30,136 nucleotides of DNA from Thermoflexus sp. (GTDB taxonomy: Bacteria > Chloroflexota > Anaerolineae > Thermoflexales > Thermoflexaceae), in the NCBI GenBank assembly GCA_017743605.1, contig JAGHYO010000005.1:1-30136 (forward strand), read 5' to 3'. Below, piece by piece: positions 7,576 to 15,170 of this stretch. A model generated the notes under the pieces. The model was not told the origin of the DNA. It searched no databases and saw nothing but the letters and a program-made list of their open reading frames with translations. The translations under genes and the position numbers were made by a program. How positions within the stretch are numbered: the stretch's first letter is position 1; each line of letters starts with the position of its first letter.

Positions 7576-8139
7576 AACCGCTCTAATCTCTGGGATATGT
7601 CAGTATCCACTACGGGGGCGGCTTCCTGGAGGGCGGGGCGCAGGGCCTTGTAGCCTTCCCCGGCATAACGGATGTGCTGGTAGAGGCAATCGGCGAAGCC
7701 GGTCCGGAGGGTCGGGGCGATAGGGATGTCGAAAGCGCGCGTGAGGCGGCGCAGCACCTCCTAACACCGTCCGAAGATGTAGCCCCCTGCAGCAAAGCCA
7801 GCGCACCAGAGGAGCGATCCAGCGAAGGTGAGGATGGTGAAGGGGAGGAGGGATATGTGGGCAACGCCAGTCGGGAAGGAAGATGAAGGGGGCGCACAAT
7901 GGGCATCAGGCAGGATGATGAAGGTTGCCCACATCCCTTATCGGGCGAACTAGCGGTCTGCAGCCTCCGGGTCGCGCGGGCGAATCAGCAGGTAGGGCCC
8001 ATACCGGAACAGAAAGGACCGGCCGCTGCCATACCCCATAGCGTAGGAGACCGGAGAGCCTGGGGTGCGTCCCATCGCGGGCCTGAACCAGCACTCAGCC
8101 CGCCAGGGACATGGTCACCTCGCTGGGGATATGGTAGAA
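7569..8139 (-). pseudogene. Decayed DedA-family (SNARE-associated) membrane protein gene
   Basis: No intact frame exists, but minus-strand translation recovers DedA landmarks in the right order. First comes IPSEVTMSLAG (8098-8130), equivalent to the IPSEV...PLAG motif. After a frame change, GSPVSYAMGYGSGRSF and RYGPYLLIRPRDPEAADR follow (8060-7953). The same frame continues through stop codons into FARxGMWATF, then FPTGVAHISLLPFTILTFAGSLL, then a further stop, then EVLRRLTRAFDIPI to the end at 7569. At least three in-frame stops and one frameshift are visible, and the segment between the first two motifs is shortened. The expected N-terminal 40 or so residues are missing. The homology breaks off at 8134-8139, exactly where the palindromic repeat array starts. 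DedA proteins are lipid flippases or transporters of the inner membrane. Assignment is by remembered family motifs, not a search. Confidence 0.7.
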
Positions 8140-8485
8140 GCGGCTTCTGCCGCGACCGATCGCTTTGTAGGCCGAACTTCATTTTGGCCCCGGGTCGCTG
8201 CCCTGCAGCTCGAGAGATGGAAGTCCGGGGCGAAAGCCCCTTCCAAAGAAAAACCAATGCCGTAGGAGCGGCTTCAGCCGCGACCTTCACTGGGGTTGGG
8301 GGCTAAAGCCCCTCCTACAGAAAATCCATTCTGCAGGAGCGGCTTTCGCCGCGACATCGCCTTCTCGAAGACAGGGATTCGGGGCGAAAGCCCCTCCTAC
8401 CGAGAAAACCTATAACCGTAGGAGCGGCTTCCGCCGCAACCTTTCGGGATCAGAGACGGAGGTTCGGGGCCGAAGCCCCTTCTAC
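8134..8485. repeat. Tandem array of four palindromic repeat units (REP/cruciform-like)
   Basis: Four units lie at about 8134-8245, 8262-8318, 8333-8400 and 8418-8485. Each opens with GTAGGAGCGGCTTC plus an NGCCGCGAC-type continuation. Each closes with a GGGGCGAAAGCCCC-like hairpin and CTCCTAC, so the two ends of a unit are complementary (GTAGGAG/CTCCTAC). Inside are two hairpins: GCGGC-loop-GCCGC, and GGGGC-GAAA-GCCCC with a GNRA-type loop. Units are joined by 14-18 base A-rich linkers. Unit 1 is longer and more diverged. A related copy occurs at 28615-28675. No open reading frame is credible here, although one strand repeatedly reads VAAEAAPT. Confidence 0.85.
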
Positions 8486-8682
8486 GGGAGGAGGATGCCT
8501 TGAGATGAAAAGGGGCTGTAGATGGCTTGGCTGCCTGCGCTGGCGTAGAGGACCCGAGTTCATCCCATAGACCCGCAGGTCCCCCTGGCCGGACAGCCTG
8601 GCCGTCGCCGTGAAAGCCGGAACTCATCAATCCCCGCTTGAGCGATTCGATGTTTCAGTAAAATGAACAGAGAGGAGGGCGC
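8486..8682. other. Non-coding stretch before the XPB/Ssl2-like gene
   Basis: No gene or remnant is recognised here. The only regulatory hints are TTGAGC (8638-8643) and TAAAAT (8659-8664) on the plus strand, whose 15-base spacing is short for a standard promoter. GAGGAGG at 8671-8677 is the ribosome binding site of the next gene. Confidence 0.4.
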
Positions 8683-10374
8683 ATGCCGGTTCGCTCGCTG
8701 CGACAAAGCCTGAACGATCTCGACGGGGCTCATCTCCGAGTGATCGCGCGCTTTTGGGGGGTGGATCCGGGCCTGTCCTCCCGGGAGGCGCTGATCGCCT
8801 GCTTGCTGCCCGTGATGATGGATCCGGAGCGTCAGGCGGCGCACTGGGCCGGCTTGGGGGAGGAGGAACAGGCGGCGCTGCAGGCCTTGCTTACTGCAGG
8901 CGGGATGATGCCCGCCGCCTCCTTCCAGCGGCGCTTCGGGGAGATCCGGCGGGTCGGGGCTGCCCGCATGGAGAGCGAGCAGCTCTGGGAACGGCCCACC
9001 GGCCCAGCGGAGGCCCTCTGGTTCCGCGGATGGATCTTTTTCGGGTTCGCGGAGTTGCCCGCTGGCTTCGAGGAGGTGGTGTTCCTCCCCGATGAGCTGC
9101 GGCTCGGCCTGCCCGCCCCGGAGGAAGCTCCCTCGCTCGGGCCTTCAGAGCGGATCCCCACCGCGTCGGCCCCGACGCGCATCCGGCGGACCGGCACGAC
9201 GCCGGCGGATGACTTCTGCACGCTGCTGATCTTTCTCCACGAAGAAGCCCTCGCGGCGTCCACGACTGCGGAGGAGGCCTGGTCCCGCTTCCCGGCGGTG
9301 CGCCGGCAGCTCCGCTGGTCCCATCGGGAGCGCTGGTCCCTGCTCTGGCGCCTGGCCCGGGTCCTGCGGATGATCCAGGTGCGCCGGGAGGCCCTGCGCC
9401 TGGACCCCGAGGTGACCACCCGCTGGCTGCAGGCCCCGCTGATGGAGCAGCTGCGCAGCCTGCTGGAGGCATGGCGGGACGACACGACATGGAACGACCT
9501 CTTCCATGTGCCCTCTCTGCGGCCGGAGCCCACCGGATCCTGGCAGAACGATCCCCGGCTGGCCCGCCAGACCCTCCTGGAGCAGCTCCGCCGGCTGGAT
9601 CCGGGAAGCTGGTATGCGGTTCCGGATCTGGTCGACGAGATCCGGAACCGGAACCCCACATTCCAGCGCACCGAGGCGGAGTTCGCAACCTGGTATATCC
9701 GGGATGCGGCGACCGGGGAGTATCTGCGGGGTTTCGAGCGCTGGGATCAGGTGGAGGGGGCGCTCCTTCGCTATCTGCTCCTCGGCCCTCTGCACTGGCT
9801 GGGCGTCCTGGAGGTGGGAGAACCGGATCGGATCCGCCTCTCTCCCTTCGGGGCCGCCTACTTGGGTCGGGGCGATCCTCCTCCAGAGGGGGACACCCGC
9901 TTCGCCCTGCTGGCGGATGGGACCATTCAGGTGGGGGCAGGCCGGCGGTATGAGCGCTTCCAAGTGGCCCGCATCGCCGACTGGATCTCCTCGGGGGAGG
10001 TGTACCGTTACCGGATCACTGCCCCTTCTCTGGCTCGCGCCCGGTCTCAGCACATCAGCCCGGAGCGCATCCTGGATTTCTTCCGACGTTACGATCTGAC
10101 GCCCTCCGATGCCCTCCGTCAGGCCTTGGCCCGCTGGGCGGCGCGGGGGACGGAAGCGCGCGTGGAGTGGGCCCTGGTGCTTCGGGTCAGCGATCCGGAG
10201 CTGCTCCGCCAGCTCCTGGCCACCGAGGCCCGCCGCTACGTGCAGGACGTGCTCTCCCCGACGGCAGTCATCCTGCAGCGGGCCGGCTGGCCTGCCGTGC
10301 GAACAGCTCTGCTCCAGCTGGGGGTCGTGCCGGAGGAGCGCCTCGAAACCTCCTCAGAACCGGAGGCCGAGTGA
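8683..10374 (+). CDS. XPB/Ssl2-type helicase-associated domain protein without helicase motor
   Basis: This 563-residue cytoplasmic protein starts at an ATG behind GAGGAGG. It resembles the helicase-associated (XPB/Ssl2 N-terminal-like, PF13625) proteins of Chloroflexota and Actinobacteria. The N-terminus reads LNDLDGAHLRVIARFWGVDPGLSSREALIACLL, a SAP-like or helical start. Helical, Trp/Arg-rich segments follow, including REALRLDPEVTTRWLQAP and LLGPLHWLGVLEVGEPDRIRLSPFGAAYLG. The C-terminal part has IQVGAGRRYERFQVARIADW, YRYRITAPSLARARSQHISPERILDFF and a final RYVQDVLSPTAVILQ. No Walker A or DEAD-box motif is present, so it cannot itself be a helicase. A DNA-binding or regulatory role is inferred. 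It is not in an evident operon; the next gene has its own promoter 30 bases after the stop. Confidence 0.7.
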   Translation: MPVRSLRQSLNDLDGAHLRVIARFWGVDPGLSSREALIACLLPVMMDPERQAAHWAGLGEEEQAALQALLTAGGMMPAASFQRRFGEIRRVGAARMESEQLWERPTGPAEALWFRGWIFFGFAELPAGFEEVVFLPDELRLGLPAPEEAPSLGPSERIPTASAPTRIRRTGTTPADDFCTLLIFLHEEALAASTTAEEAWSRFPAVRRQLRWSHRERWSLLWRLARVLRMIQVRREALRLDPEVTTRWLQAPLMEQLRSLLEAWRDDTTWNDLFHVPSLRPEPTGSWQNDPRLARQTLLEQLRRLDPGSWYAVPDLVDEIRNRNPTFQRTEAEFATWYIRDAATGEYLRGFERWDQVEGALLRYLLLGPLHWLGVLEVGEPDRIRLSPFGAAYLGRGDPPPEGDTRFALLADGTIQVGAGRRYERFQVARIADWISSGEVYRYRITAPSLARARSQHISPERILDFFRRYDLTPSDALRQALARWAARGTEARVEWALVLRVSDPELLRQLLATEARRYVQDVLSPTAVILQRAGWPAVRTALLQLGVVPEERLETSSEPEAE

Positions 10375-10404
10375 GGGGGCCCCGCGGCGCTTTCGCGCCT
10401 GGGG

Positions 10405-10410
10405 TATAAT
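10405..10410 (+). promoter_or_regulatory. TATAAT -10 element upstream of the LysM lipoprotein
   Basis: The sequence GGGGTATAATTCC contains a perfect TATAAT about 44 bases before the lipoprotein ATG. No good -35 is present at 16-18 bases; the preceding GC-rich CCGCGGCGC is unlike TTGACA. A weak ribosome binding site, GGGAGTG, follows at about 10435-10441. Confidence 0.45.
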
Positions 10411-10453
10411 TCCGACCGTCTCAATCCCGGATGTTGGGAGTGTTCCGATTCCG

Positions 10454-11422
10454 ATGATGGTCCGCGGGAGAGGGTGGATCCTTAGGGGCGCCGGACTTGT
10501 GTTTCTCCTGCTCACTAGTTGCGGCCGGGTGGTCTCGGAGCGGCCGACGCCGACCCAGGTGTTCCCGAGCGTACAGACCGGGACCCCTATGGCCACGCCA
10601 GTGGTGGTGCGGGTGCCCACCGCCACGCCGATCCCGACGCCCACCCTCAGCCCGACGCCGATCATCTATGTGGTGCAGCCCGGGGATACCCTGTATGGGA
10701 TTGCTCTCAAGTATGGGGTGTCTGTGTCGGCCCTTCAGGAGACCAACGGGATCACGGATCCGAAGTTGCTGCAGGTGGGGCAGCGGCTGGTGATCCCGGC
10801 GCCACGTGGCAACGGCAGAGGAACGGAGAGCCCTCGTCTGCCCACCCCTACGCCGATGCCGCTGCTGGTGCAGGGGTTCCGCTGCACAACCAACGCCCTG
10901 GGCAGCTTGAGCTGCGTGGGGGAGGTGATCAACCCCCAGCCCCTTCCGATGCAGAACGTTCAGGTGCAAATTGTGCTCCGGGACGGAGAAGGTCGGGAGC
11001 TGGGGGTCGGGATCGCTGGGACGGCCCTGGAGATCTTGGCCTCGGGCGGGCGTTCTCCTTTCGCCTTGGTCTTCGCCACCATCCCGGCCGGCTACGCCCA
11101 GGCAGAGGCCCAGGTGGTCCGTGCTGAGCCAACCCAGGAGCCCGGCCGGCGCTACGGGCCTGTAGGGGTAGCCCGCGCTCAAGGTGGCGAAGAGGGGGTC
11201 GATTTCGTGGTCCGCGGCCAGGCGCGCAACGCCGATGCCGCTCCGTTGCGCCGGATCAACGTGGTCGTGGCCTTCTATGATGGCCAGGATCGCCTGCTCG
11301 GCTTCCGCCAGGTAGTCTTCTCCCAAGAGCCCACCCTGCCTGGGGCGACGCGGGATTTCGAGGCCCGATTCCCTGTCACGGACGTTCGTTCCTTCCGGGT
11401 GTTTGCGGAGGGGCAGCGGTGA
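10454..11422 (+). CDS. LysM lipoprotein with FxLYD-like domains
   Basis: The 322-residue product has a classical lipoprotein signal: basic start, hydrophobic core GAGLVFLLL and lipobox LTSC with Cys23. A long Thr/Pro linker (PTPTQVF to TPTLSPTP) leads to one LysM module (IYVVQPGDTLYGIALKYGVS through QRLVIPAP). After a second linker come two similar beta-rich segments. One is GSLSCVGEVINPQPLPMQNVQVQIVL and the other VVRGQARNADAAPLRRINVVVAFYD, the pattern of FxLYD domains. It is probably anchored to the outer face of the cell membrane and bound to glycan. A long in-frame extension upstream overlaps the XPB-like gene and is rejected because it would bury the signal peptide. The stop overlaps the next start (GTGA). 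Confidence 0.87.
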   Translation: MMVRGRGWILRGAGLVFLLLTSCGRVVSERPTPTQVFPSVQTGTPMATPVVVRVPTATPIPTPTLSPTPIIYVVQPGDTLYGIALKYGVSVSALQETNGITDPKLLQVGQRLVIPAPRGNGRGTESPRLPTPTPMPLLVQGFRCTTNALGSLSCVGEVINPQPLPMQNVQVQIVLRDGEGRELGVGIAGTALEILASGGRSPFALVFATIPAGYAQAEAQVVRAEPTQEPGRRYGPVGVARAQGGEEGVDFVVRGQARNADAAPLRRINVVVAFYDGQDRLLGFRQVVFSQEPTLPGATRDFEARFPVTDVRSFRVFAEGQR

Positions 11423-11613
11423 GCAAGCGGGGGCTGGGGATCCTGATATTGCTAGGGGCTCTGGCGCTGGCAGGGTCACAGGCCCTAATCCAGGCCATGC
11501 GGATGGGACGTTCCCCCGAATGGGGGCCGTTGCAGCAGGCCGCGCTGGCGGTGGCGGTGATCCTGGCAGTCCTTGCCATCCCCCTGCTGGCACGGGATGG
11601 CCGGCCGGCCTGA
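11419..11613 (+). CDS. Small membrane protein of 64 residues
   Basis: It begins with a GTG that overlaps the lipoprotein stop by four bases (GTGA), preceded by GGAGGGG, so translational coupling is likely. Two hydrophobic helices are predicted by eye: LGILILLGALALAGSQALI near the N-terminus and AALAVAVILAVLAIPLLA near the C-terminus. A short polar loop (MRMGRSPEWGP) joins them. No family is recognised. The tight coupling suggests it works with the LysM lipoprotein or with the glycosyltransferase 40 bases downstream. Confidence 0.65.
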   Translation: MSKRGLGILILLGALALAGSQALIQAMRMGRSPEWGPLQQAALAVAVILAVLAIPLLARDGRPA

Positions 11614-11653
11614 CCCTCCCGGCGCTGTTCATCCTCGGACGAGCTCAGAGACG

Positions 11654-13198
11654 ATGACCGGTCTGCCGTCGCGTCTGCTCCAAACCGTTGCCCACGGGCT
11701 GTGGGCTGCGGTCCTGCTCGCTTACCTGGCCTATGCGTTGATCTTCGGGATCTATGCCGCGGCCCTTTTCCATTTCCCCTTCGATTACGATCAGGGAGAG
11801 GGCTTCGAGCTTTTAGATGCCATCTACTTCGCCCGGGGGCAGTGGCCCTACCGCGACATCGAAGCTTACCCTTTCTACGCCTCCAACTACCCGCCGCTCT
11901 TCCACGTGCTGGCCGTCCCGCTGGTGTGGATCTTCGGGCCGCGGCTGATCGCCGGGCGGCTGCTCTCGACAGCGGCGACCCTGGCCCTGGCCCTGGCGGT
12001 GGGCCTAGCGGTCCGGCAGTGGACCGGCCGCTGGGCCCTCGCGGGATGGGCGGGGGGGATGGTGCTGGCCTCGAATTACGTCTATCACATCGGCCCGCTC
12101 TCCCGCAGCCATGTGACAATGGTGCTGTTCGAGACCCTGGCGGTGCTGGCCCTGGCCCGGTCTACTGGCTTCCCGGACCGCCGGGCGTTGATCTGGGGCT
12201 CCTTAGCGCTCATGGCAGCAGGGTGGACCAAACAGCACGCGCTGATCACCGTGCTGGCGGTCCTGGCCTATCTCTTCCTGCGGGATCCACGCCGGGCGAT
12301 GGGGTGGGCCCTCGGATTCGGGGCGGCCAATCTGGTCCCGTTCTTCCTGGTCAATTGGGCGACACAGGGTTACTGGTGGCTGCACATCATCGAGGCCAAC
12401 ATCAACGAGTATGACTACCGCCAGGCCTTCTTCCTCTACGGTCAGTGGTTCCGGCTCCACGCGGTGGTCTTGATCCTGGCCCTACTGCTGGTTCTCTATG
12501 AGCTCTACTTCGACCGGCTCTCGCTGTTCAGCGTGTGGGCGGTCTTCGCGGCGGCTGGCGGGGCCCTGGCGGGCAAATGGGGAGCTGGGGAGTCGTATTT
12601 CATCACCGCGGTGGTGGCGGGCATCCTGGCCGCGGCTCGCTTCCTGAGCCGTCTGGAGGGATGGGCCGTGAGGTGGCCGGCGGGGCGGGCCACCACGGCC
12701 CTGGTCGTCCCCCTCGCGCTGCTTCTCCAGGCGGCCCTGGTGTTCCACATGCCGACCGATCACCCGTTGACCCGGCCAGTCGCCCGGCTGCTGGGCCTGG
12801 AGGGGGTTCGGTATGTGGATCGCGTAGGCTACACTCAGCTGGGGCACCTGCCCACGGCGGAGGATCTCCGGAACGGCTGGAAGGTGGTGGCGTATGTGCG
12901 AAGCGCGCCGGGTCCCGCGCTCACCGAGGAAGCCTCCTGGGCGCTGTGGGCGGACAAGGAGCCGGTCACCCATCCCACCCAGCTGCTGAACCTCTACAAA
13001 AGCGGGAAACTCAACCCTGAGCCGCTGATCCAGATGATCCGGGAGCAGCAGTTCGGGGTGGTGGTCTTGCGAGCTCAGTTCTATCCCCAACCGGTGCTAG
13101 ACGCCATCGGCCAGGCCTATCGGCCCATCGACGACGTGCCGGTGAATGGCTTCCTTTACCGGATCTTGGTCCCCCGGGAGCGGGGCGCATCTCCCTAA
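11654..13198 (+). CDS. GT-C-type polytopic membrane glycosyltransferase
   Basis: The 514-residue protein has about ten hydrophobic segments. Its first extracytoplasmic loop is typical of GT39/ArnT/PMT-like (GT-C fold) enzymes: FPFDYDQGEGFELLDAIYFA, then GQWPYRDIEAYPFYASNYPPLF. The acidic DYDQGEG motif corresponds to the catalytic Asp/Glu region of this fold. A soluble C-terminal domain of about 130 residues begins near RPVARLLGLEGVRYVDRVGY. GT-C enzymes transfer sugars from polyprenyl-phosphate donors on the outer face of the membrane; donor and acceptor are unknown here. The start at 11654 is chosen by frame and hydrophobicity; the ribosome binding site is weak. The stop overlaps the convergent maturation protease by four bases. 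Confidence 0.8.
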   Translation: MTGLPSRLLQTVAHGLWAAVLLAYLAYALIFGIYAAALFHFPFDYDQGEGFELLDAIYFARGQWPYRDIEAYPFYASNYPPLFHVLAVPLVWIFGPRLIAGRLLSTAATLALALAVGLAVRQWTGRWALAGWAGGMVLASNYVYHIGPLSRSHVTMVLFETLAVLALARSTGFPDRRALIWGSLALMAAGWTKQHALITVLAVLAYLFLRDPRRAMGWALGFGAANLVPFFLVNWATQGYWWLHIIEANINEYDYRQAFFLYGQWFRLHAVVLILALLLVLYELYFDRLSLFSVWAVFAAAGGALAGKWGAGESYFITAVVAGILAAARFLSRLEGWAVRWPAGRATTALVVPLALLLQAALVFHMPTDHPLTRPVARLLGLEGVRYVDRVGYTQLGHLPTAEDLRNGWKVVAYVRSAPGPALTEEASWALWADKEPVTHPTQLLNLYKSGKLNPEPLIQMIREQQFGVVVLRAQFYPQPVLDAIGQAYRPIDDVPVNGFLYRILVPRERGASP

Positions 13199-13674
13199 GC
13201 CCCCTCCGGAGAGACCTGCCAGGCTTGGAGCTGCGCTTGGATCCGGCGCATCAACTCAGGCAGGGCCCGTCGGACGGCCGGGGTGATCTCCCTGCCCAGG
13301 GTGTAGGGATCCGTCACCTCTACGGCGTAGATGTGGATTTCCTCGGGGAAGGGGATCTGAAGGGCCTGGGCGACGGCCAGCAGCTCGGGGAGGCCCGTGA
13401 AGTGGGGAGAGGGAGCCCGGACCGGCAGAGGCTCCCTCACCCTCCATTCCAGGATCGTCCCCGGGGGGACCTGTCCGGTCTGGATCGCGTCGATCACGAT
13501 CGCCCGCTCGTAGCCGGCCATGAGGTCCAGCAGGGCCAGGCCGGAGCCGGCGCTCTCTACGATTTCGATCCCTTCCTGTCCCTGCAGAAGGGCACGCAGG
13601 GCCCGGGCGGCAAGCAACCCAATCCGGTCATCGCTCAGGAGATCATTCCCCAGGCCCAGGATCAGGATAGCCAT
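13195..13674 (-). CDS. [NiFe]-hydrogenase maturation protease
   Basis: This 159-residue endopeptidase belongs to the HycI/HybD/HoxW family, which removes the C-terminal tail of the hydrogenase large subunit after nickel insertion. The N-terminal motif GLGNDLLSDDRIG (Asp15/Asp16), the central IVIDAIQTG (Asp62) and SPHFTG (His91) match the three metal-contacting positions known from HybD (Glu16, Asp62, His93). It is the last gene of the hdr-mvh operon, 29 bases after the large subunit, whose 26-residue tail beyond DPCNACGTH is its likely substrate. The other maturation genes (hypABCDEF) are not in the window. Length is normal for the family. Confidence 0.93.
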   Translation of the reverse strand: MAILILGLGNDLLSDDRIGLLAARALRALLQGQEGIEIVESAGSGLALLDLMAGYERAIVIDAIQTGQVPPGTILEWRVREPLPVRAPSPHFTGLPELLAVAQALQIPFPEEIHIYAVEVTDPYTLGREITPAVRRALPELMRRIQAQLQAWQVSPEGA

Positions 13675-13703
13675 GCCGCCTCCCCCGGTCGGGCACCCTC
13701 ATC

Positions 13704-15170
13704 TCAATCCCGGCGGAGCTCGCGGACGAGCTCTGCGCGCGGGTTATAGATCCGGATGAGGAGGGGCATCTGGCCGGGGAGGGCGTGGGTGCCGCAGGCA
13801 TTACACGGGTCGTAGGCCCGGAAAGCCATCTCCACCAGGTTCAGGATCCCATCGTCGACCACCCCTCCCCGGATGACGGAGCGAGCCGCCTTGTCGACAG
13901 ACATCGCGATGCGAGCGGCGTTGTTCTGGGTGGCGACGATGAGGTTGGCTCGGGTGACAAGCCCTCGCTCGTCGGTCTCGTAATGGTGGATCAGCGTGCC
14001 GCGAGGGGCTTCCACCACCCCAATCCCCGCGCGGGGGATGGCAGTGGGCAGGTTCCGGACGTGCGGGTCCAGGATCTCGGGATCGCGCGCCAGCTCCTGC
14101 ATCCGCTCGGCGGCGTATAGCATTTCGATCAAGCGAGCCCAGTGATTGGCCAGGGTGTGATGGACCGGCTTTCCGCCCAAGGTAGCGTAGAACTGCTCGT
14201 ATGCCTCCTGGGCCCGCGGGGTGGCCATGCCCTCCGCAGCGTTGAGCCGCGCCAGCGGGGCCACGCTGTAAACTCCGCTCTCCGGCCCGTCGGTGAAGCC
14301 CTTCCATCCGACGTCGCGGAGGTAGCAGAACTTAATGTAGCTCCACGGCTCCACATGCTCGGCGATATGCCGGAGGTAGTCGCGGGCCGGGAACCTCAGG
14401 AACTCCCGCCCGTTGGGGTCCACCACCCGGAGCCATCCGTCATAGAAGTTCACCCGGTTCCGCTCATCCACCAGGCCCATGTAGTAGGTGCGGTGGGTGT
14501 AGGTCTCCGAACGGATCCATTCCATATACTGCGGGTTCTCCAGGACGATGCCCTTAAACAGCTTCAGGCTGAAGAGGGCGAACTCAACGGCCCGGTCGGC
14601 CCCGGCCAGGAAGGCCTCGCGGTCCGCCGGGGCGAGGGCTTTGGCGATGCCGCCGGGGAGCCCGAAGACCGGATGGATGACCTTGCCGCCCACCCGCGCG
14701 ATCAGATCGCGCAGCTGTTTGCGCACCCCGATCACCTCCCGCCCGATCTCCAGACCGACACGGGCCAGGACCCCTAAGATGTTCCGTTCGGCCCGGGGGG
14801 CCGTCGGGCCGACGACGAAATCGGGCCCACCCAGGAAGTAGAAGTGCAGGGCGTGGTCTTCGAACATGAAGGCGCAGTAGATCAGCTCACGGATCTTCTT
14901 CGCTGCCAGCGGGGGCTCCACCTGATACATGTCGTCTAGGGCTTTGGTGGCCGCCATATGATGGGCGGTAGGGCAAACCCCGCAGATCCGGGAGGTGATC
15001 TGAGGCATCTCCTCCGCAGGACGGCCGACCACGAACTTCTCAAAGCCCCGCAGCTCCGGGACCTGGAGGTAAGCTCGCTCCACGTCCCCCTTTTCGTTCA
15101 GGAAAATATGGATCTTGCCGTGTCCTTCCAGGCGGGTGATCGGCTCGATCACGATCTCACGACGGCTCAT
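13704..15170 (-). CDS. mvhA: [NiFe]-hydrogenase large subunit, MvhA type (group 3c)
   Basis: This catalytic subunit (488 residues) holds the NiFe(CN)2CO centre that splits H2. The N-terminal metal motif RICGVC (Cys63 and Cys66, followed by PTAHH) and the C-terminal DPCNACGTH (Cys456 and Cys459) supply the four Ni ligands. Twenty-six residues follow His462, the expected site of proteolytic maturation. Further conserved parts are EPITRLEGHGKI at the start and GTLIHHYETDERG. Placement beside mvhG, mvhD and hdrABC points to group 3c (Mvh/Vhu) rather than F420- or NAD-reducing hydrogenases. The start overlaps the mvhG stop (ATGA), typical of subunits made in equal amounts. The enzyme should be cytoplasmic; no Tat signal is seen on the small subunit. 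Confidence 0.95.
   Translation of the reverse strand: MSRREIVIEPITRLEGHGKIHIFLNEKGDVERAYLQVPELRGFEKFVVGRPAEEMPQITSRICGVCPTAHHMAATKALDDMYQVEPPLAAKKIRELIYCAFMFEDHALHFYFLGGPDFVVGPTAPRAERNILGVLARVGLEIGREVIGVRKQLRDLIARVGGKVIHPVFGLPGGIAKALAPADREAFLAGADRAVEFALFSLKLFKGIVLENPQYMEWIRSETYTHRTYYMGLVDERNRVNFYDGWLRVVDPNGREFLRFPARDYLRHIAEHVEPWSYIKFCYLRDVGWKGFTDGPESGVYSVAPLARLNAAEGMATPRAQEAYEQFYATLGGKPVHHTLANHWARLIEMLYAAERMQELARDPEILDPHVRNLPTAIPRAGIGVVEAPRGTLIHHYETDERGLVTRANLIVATQNNAARIAMSVDKAARSVIRGGVVDDGILNLVEMAFRAYDPCNACGTHALPGQMPLLIRIYNPRAELVRELRRD

Noticed and set aside
7985..8290. Small proteins beginning with VAAEAAPT-like sequence on the minus strand near both repeat loci
   Set aside because: The shared sequence is just translation of the palindromic repeat. 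The rest of each frame is unrelated and crosses the DedA remnant.
8134..8485. CRISPR array
   Set aside because: Units are 57-112 bases long, internally palindromic and variable, with short A-rich linkers instead of unique spacers of constant length. No cas genes are near.
10109..10453. Upstream extension of the LysM lipoprotein into the XPB-like gene
   Set aside because: It would place the signal peptide 115 residues inside the protein and overlaps a well-supported gene. A TATAAT box lies between them.
10421..11632. A 403-codon minus-strand frame opposite the LysM lipoprotein
   Set aside because: The plus strand shows a lipobox, a LysM module and coupled downstream genes. The minus frame has no ribosome binding site or motif.
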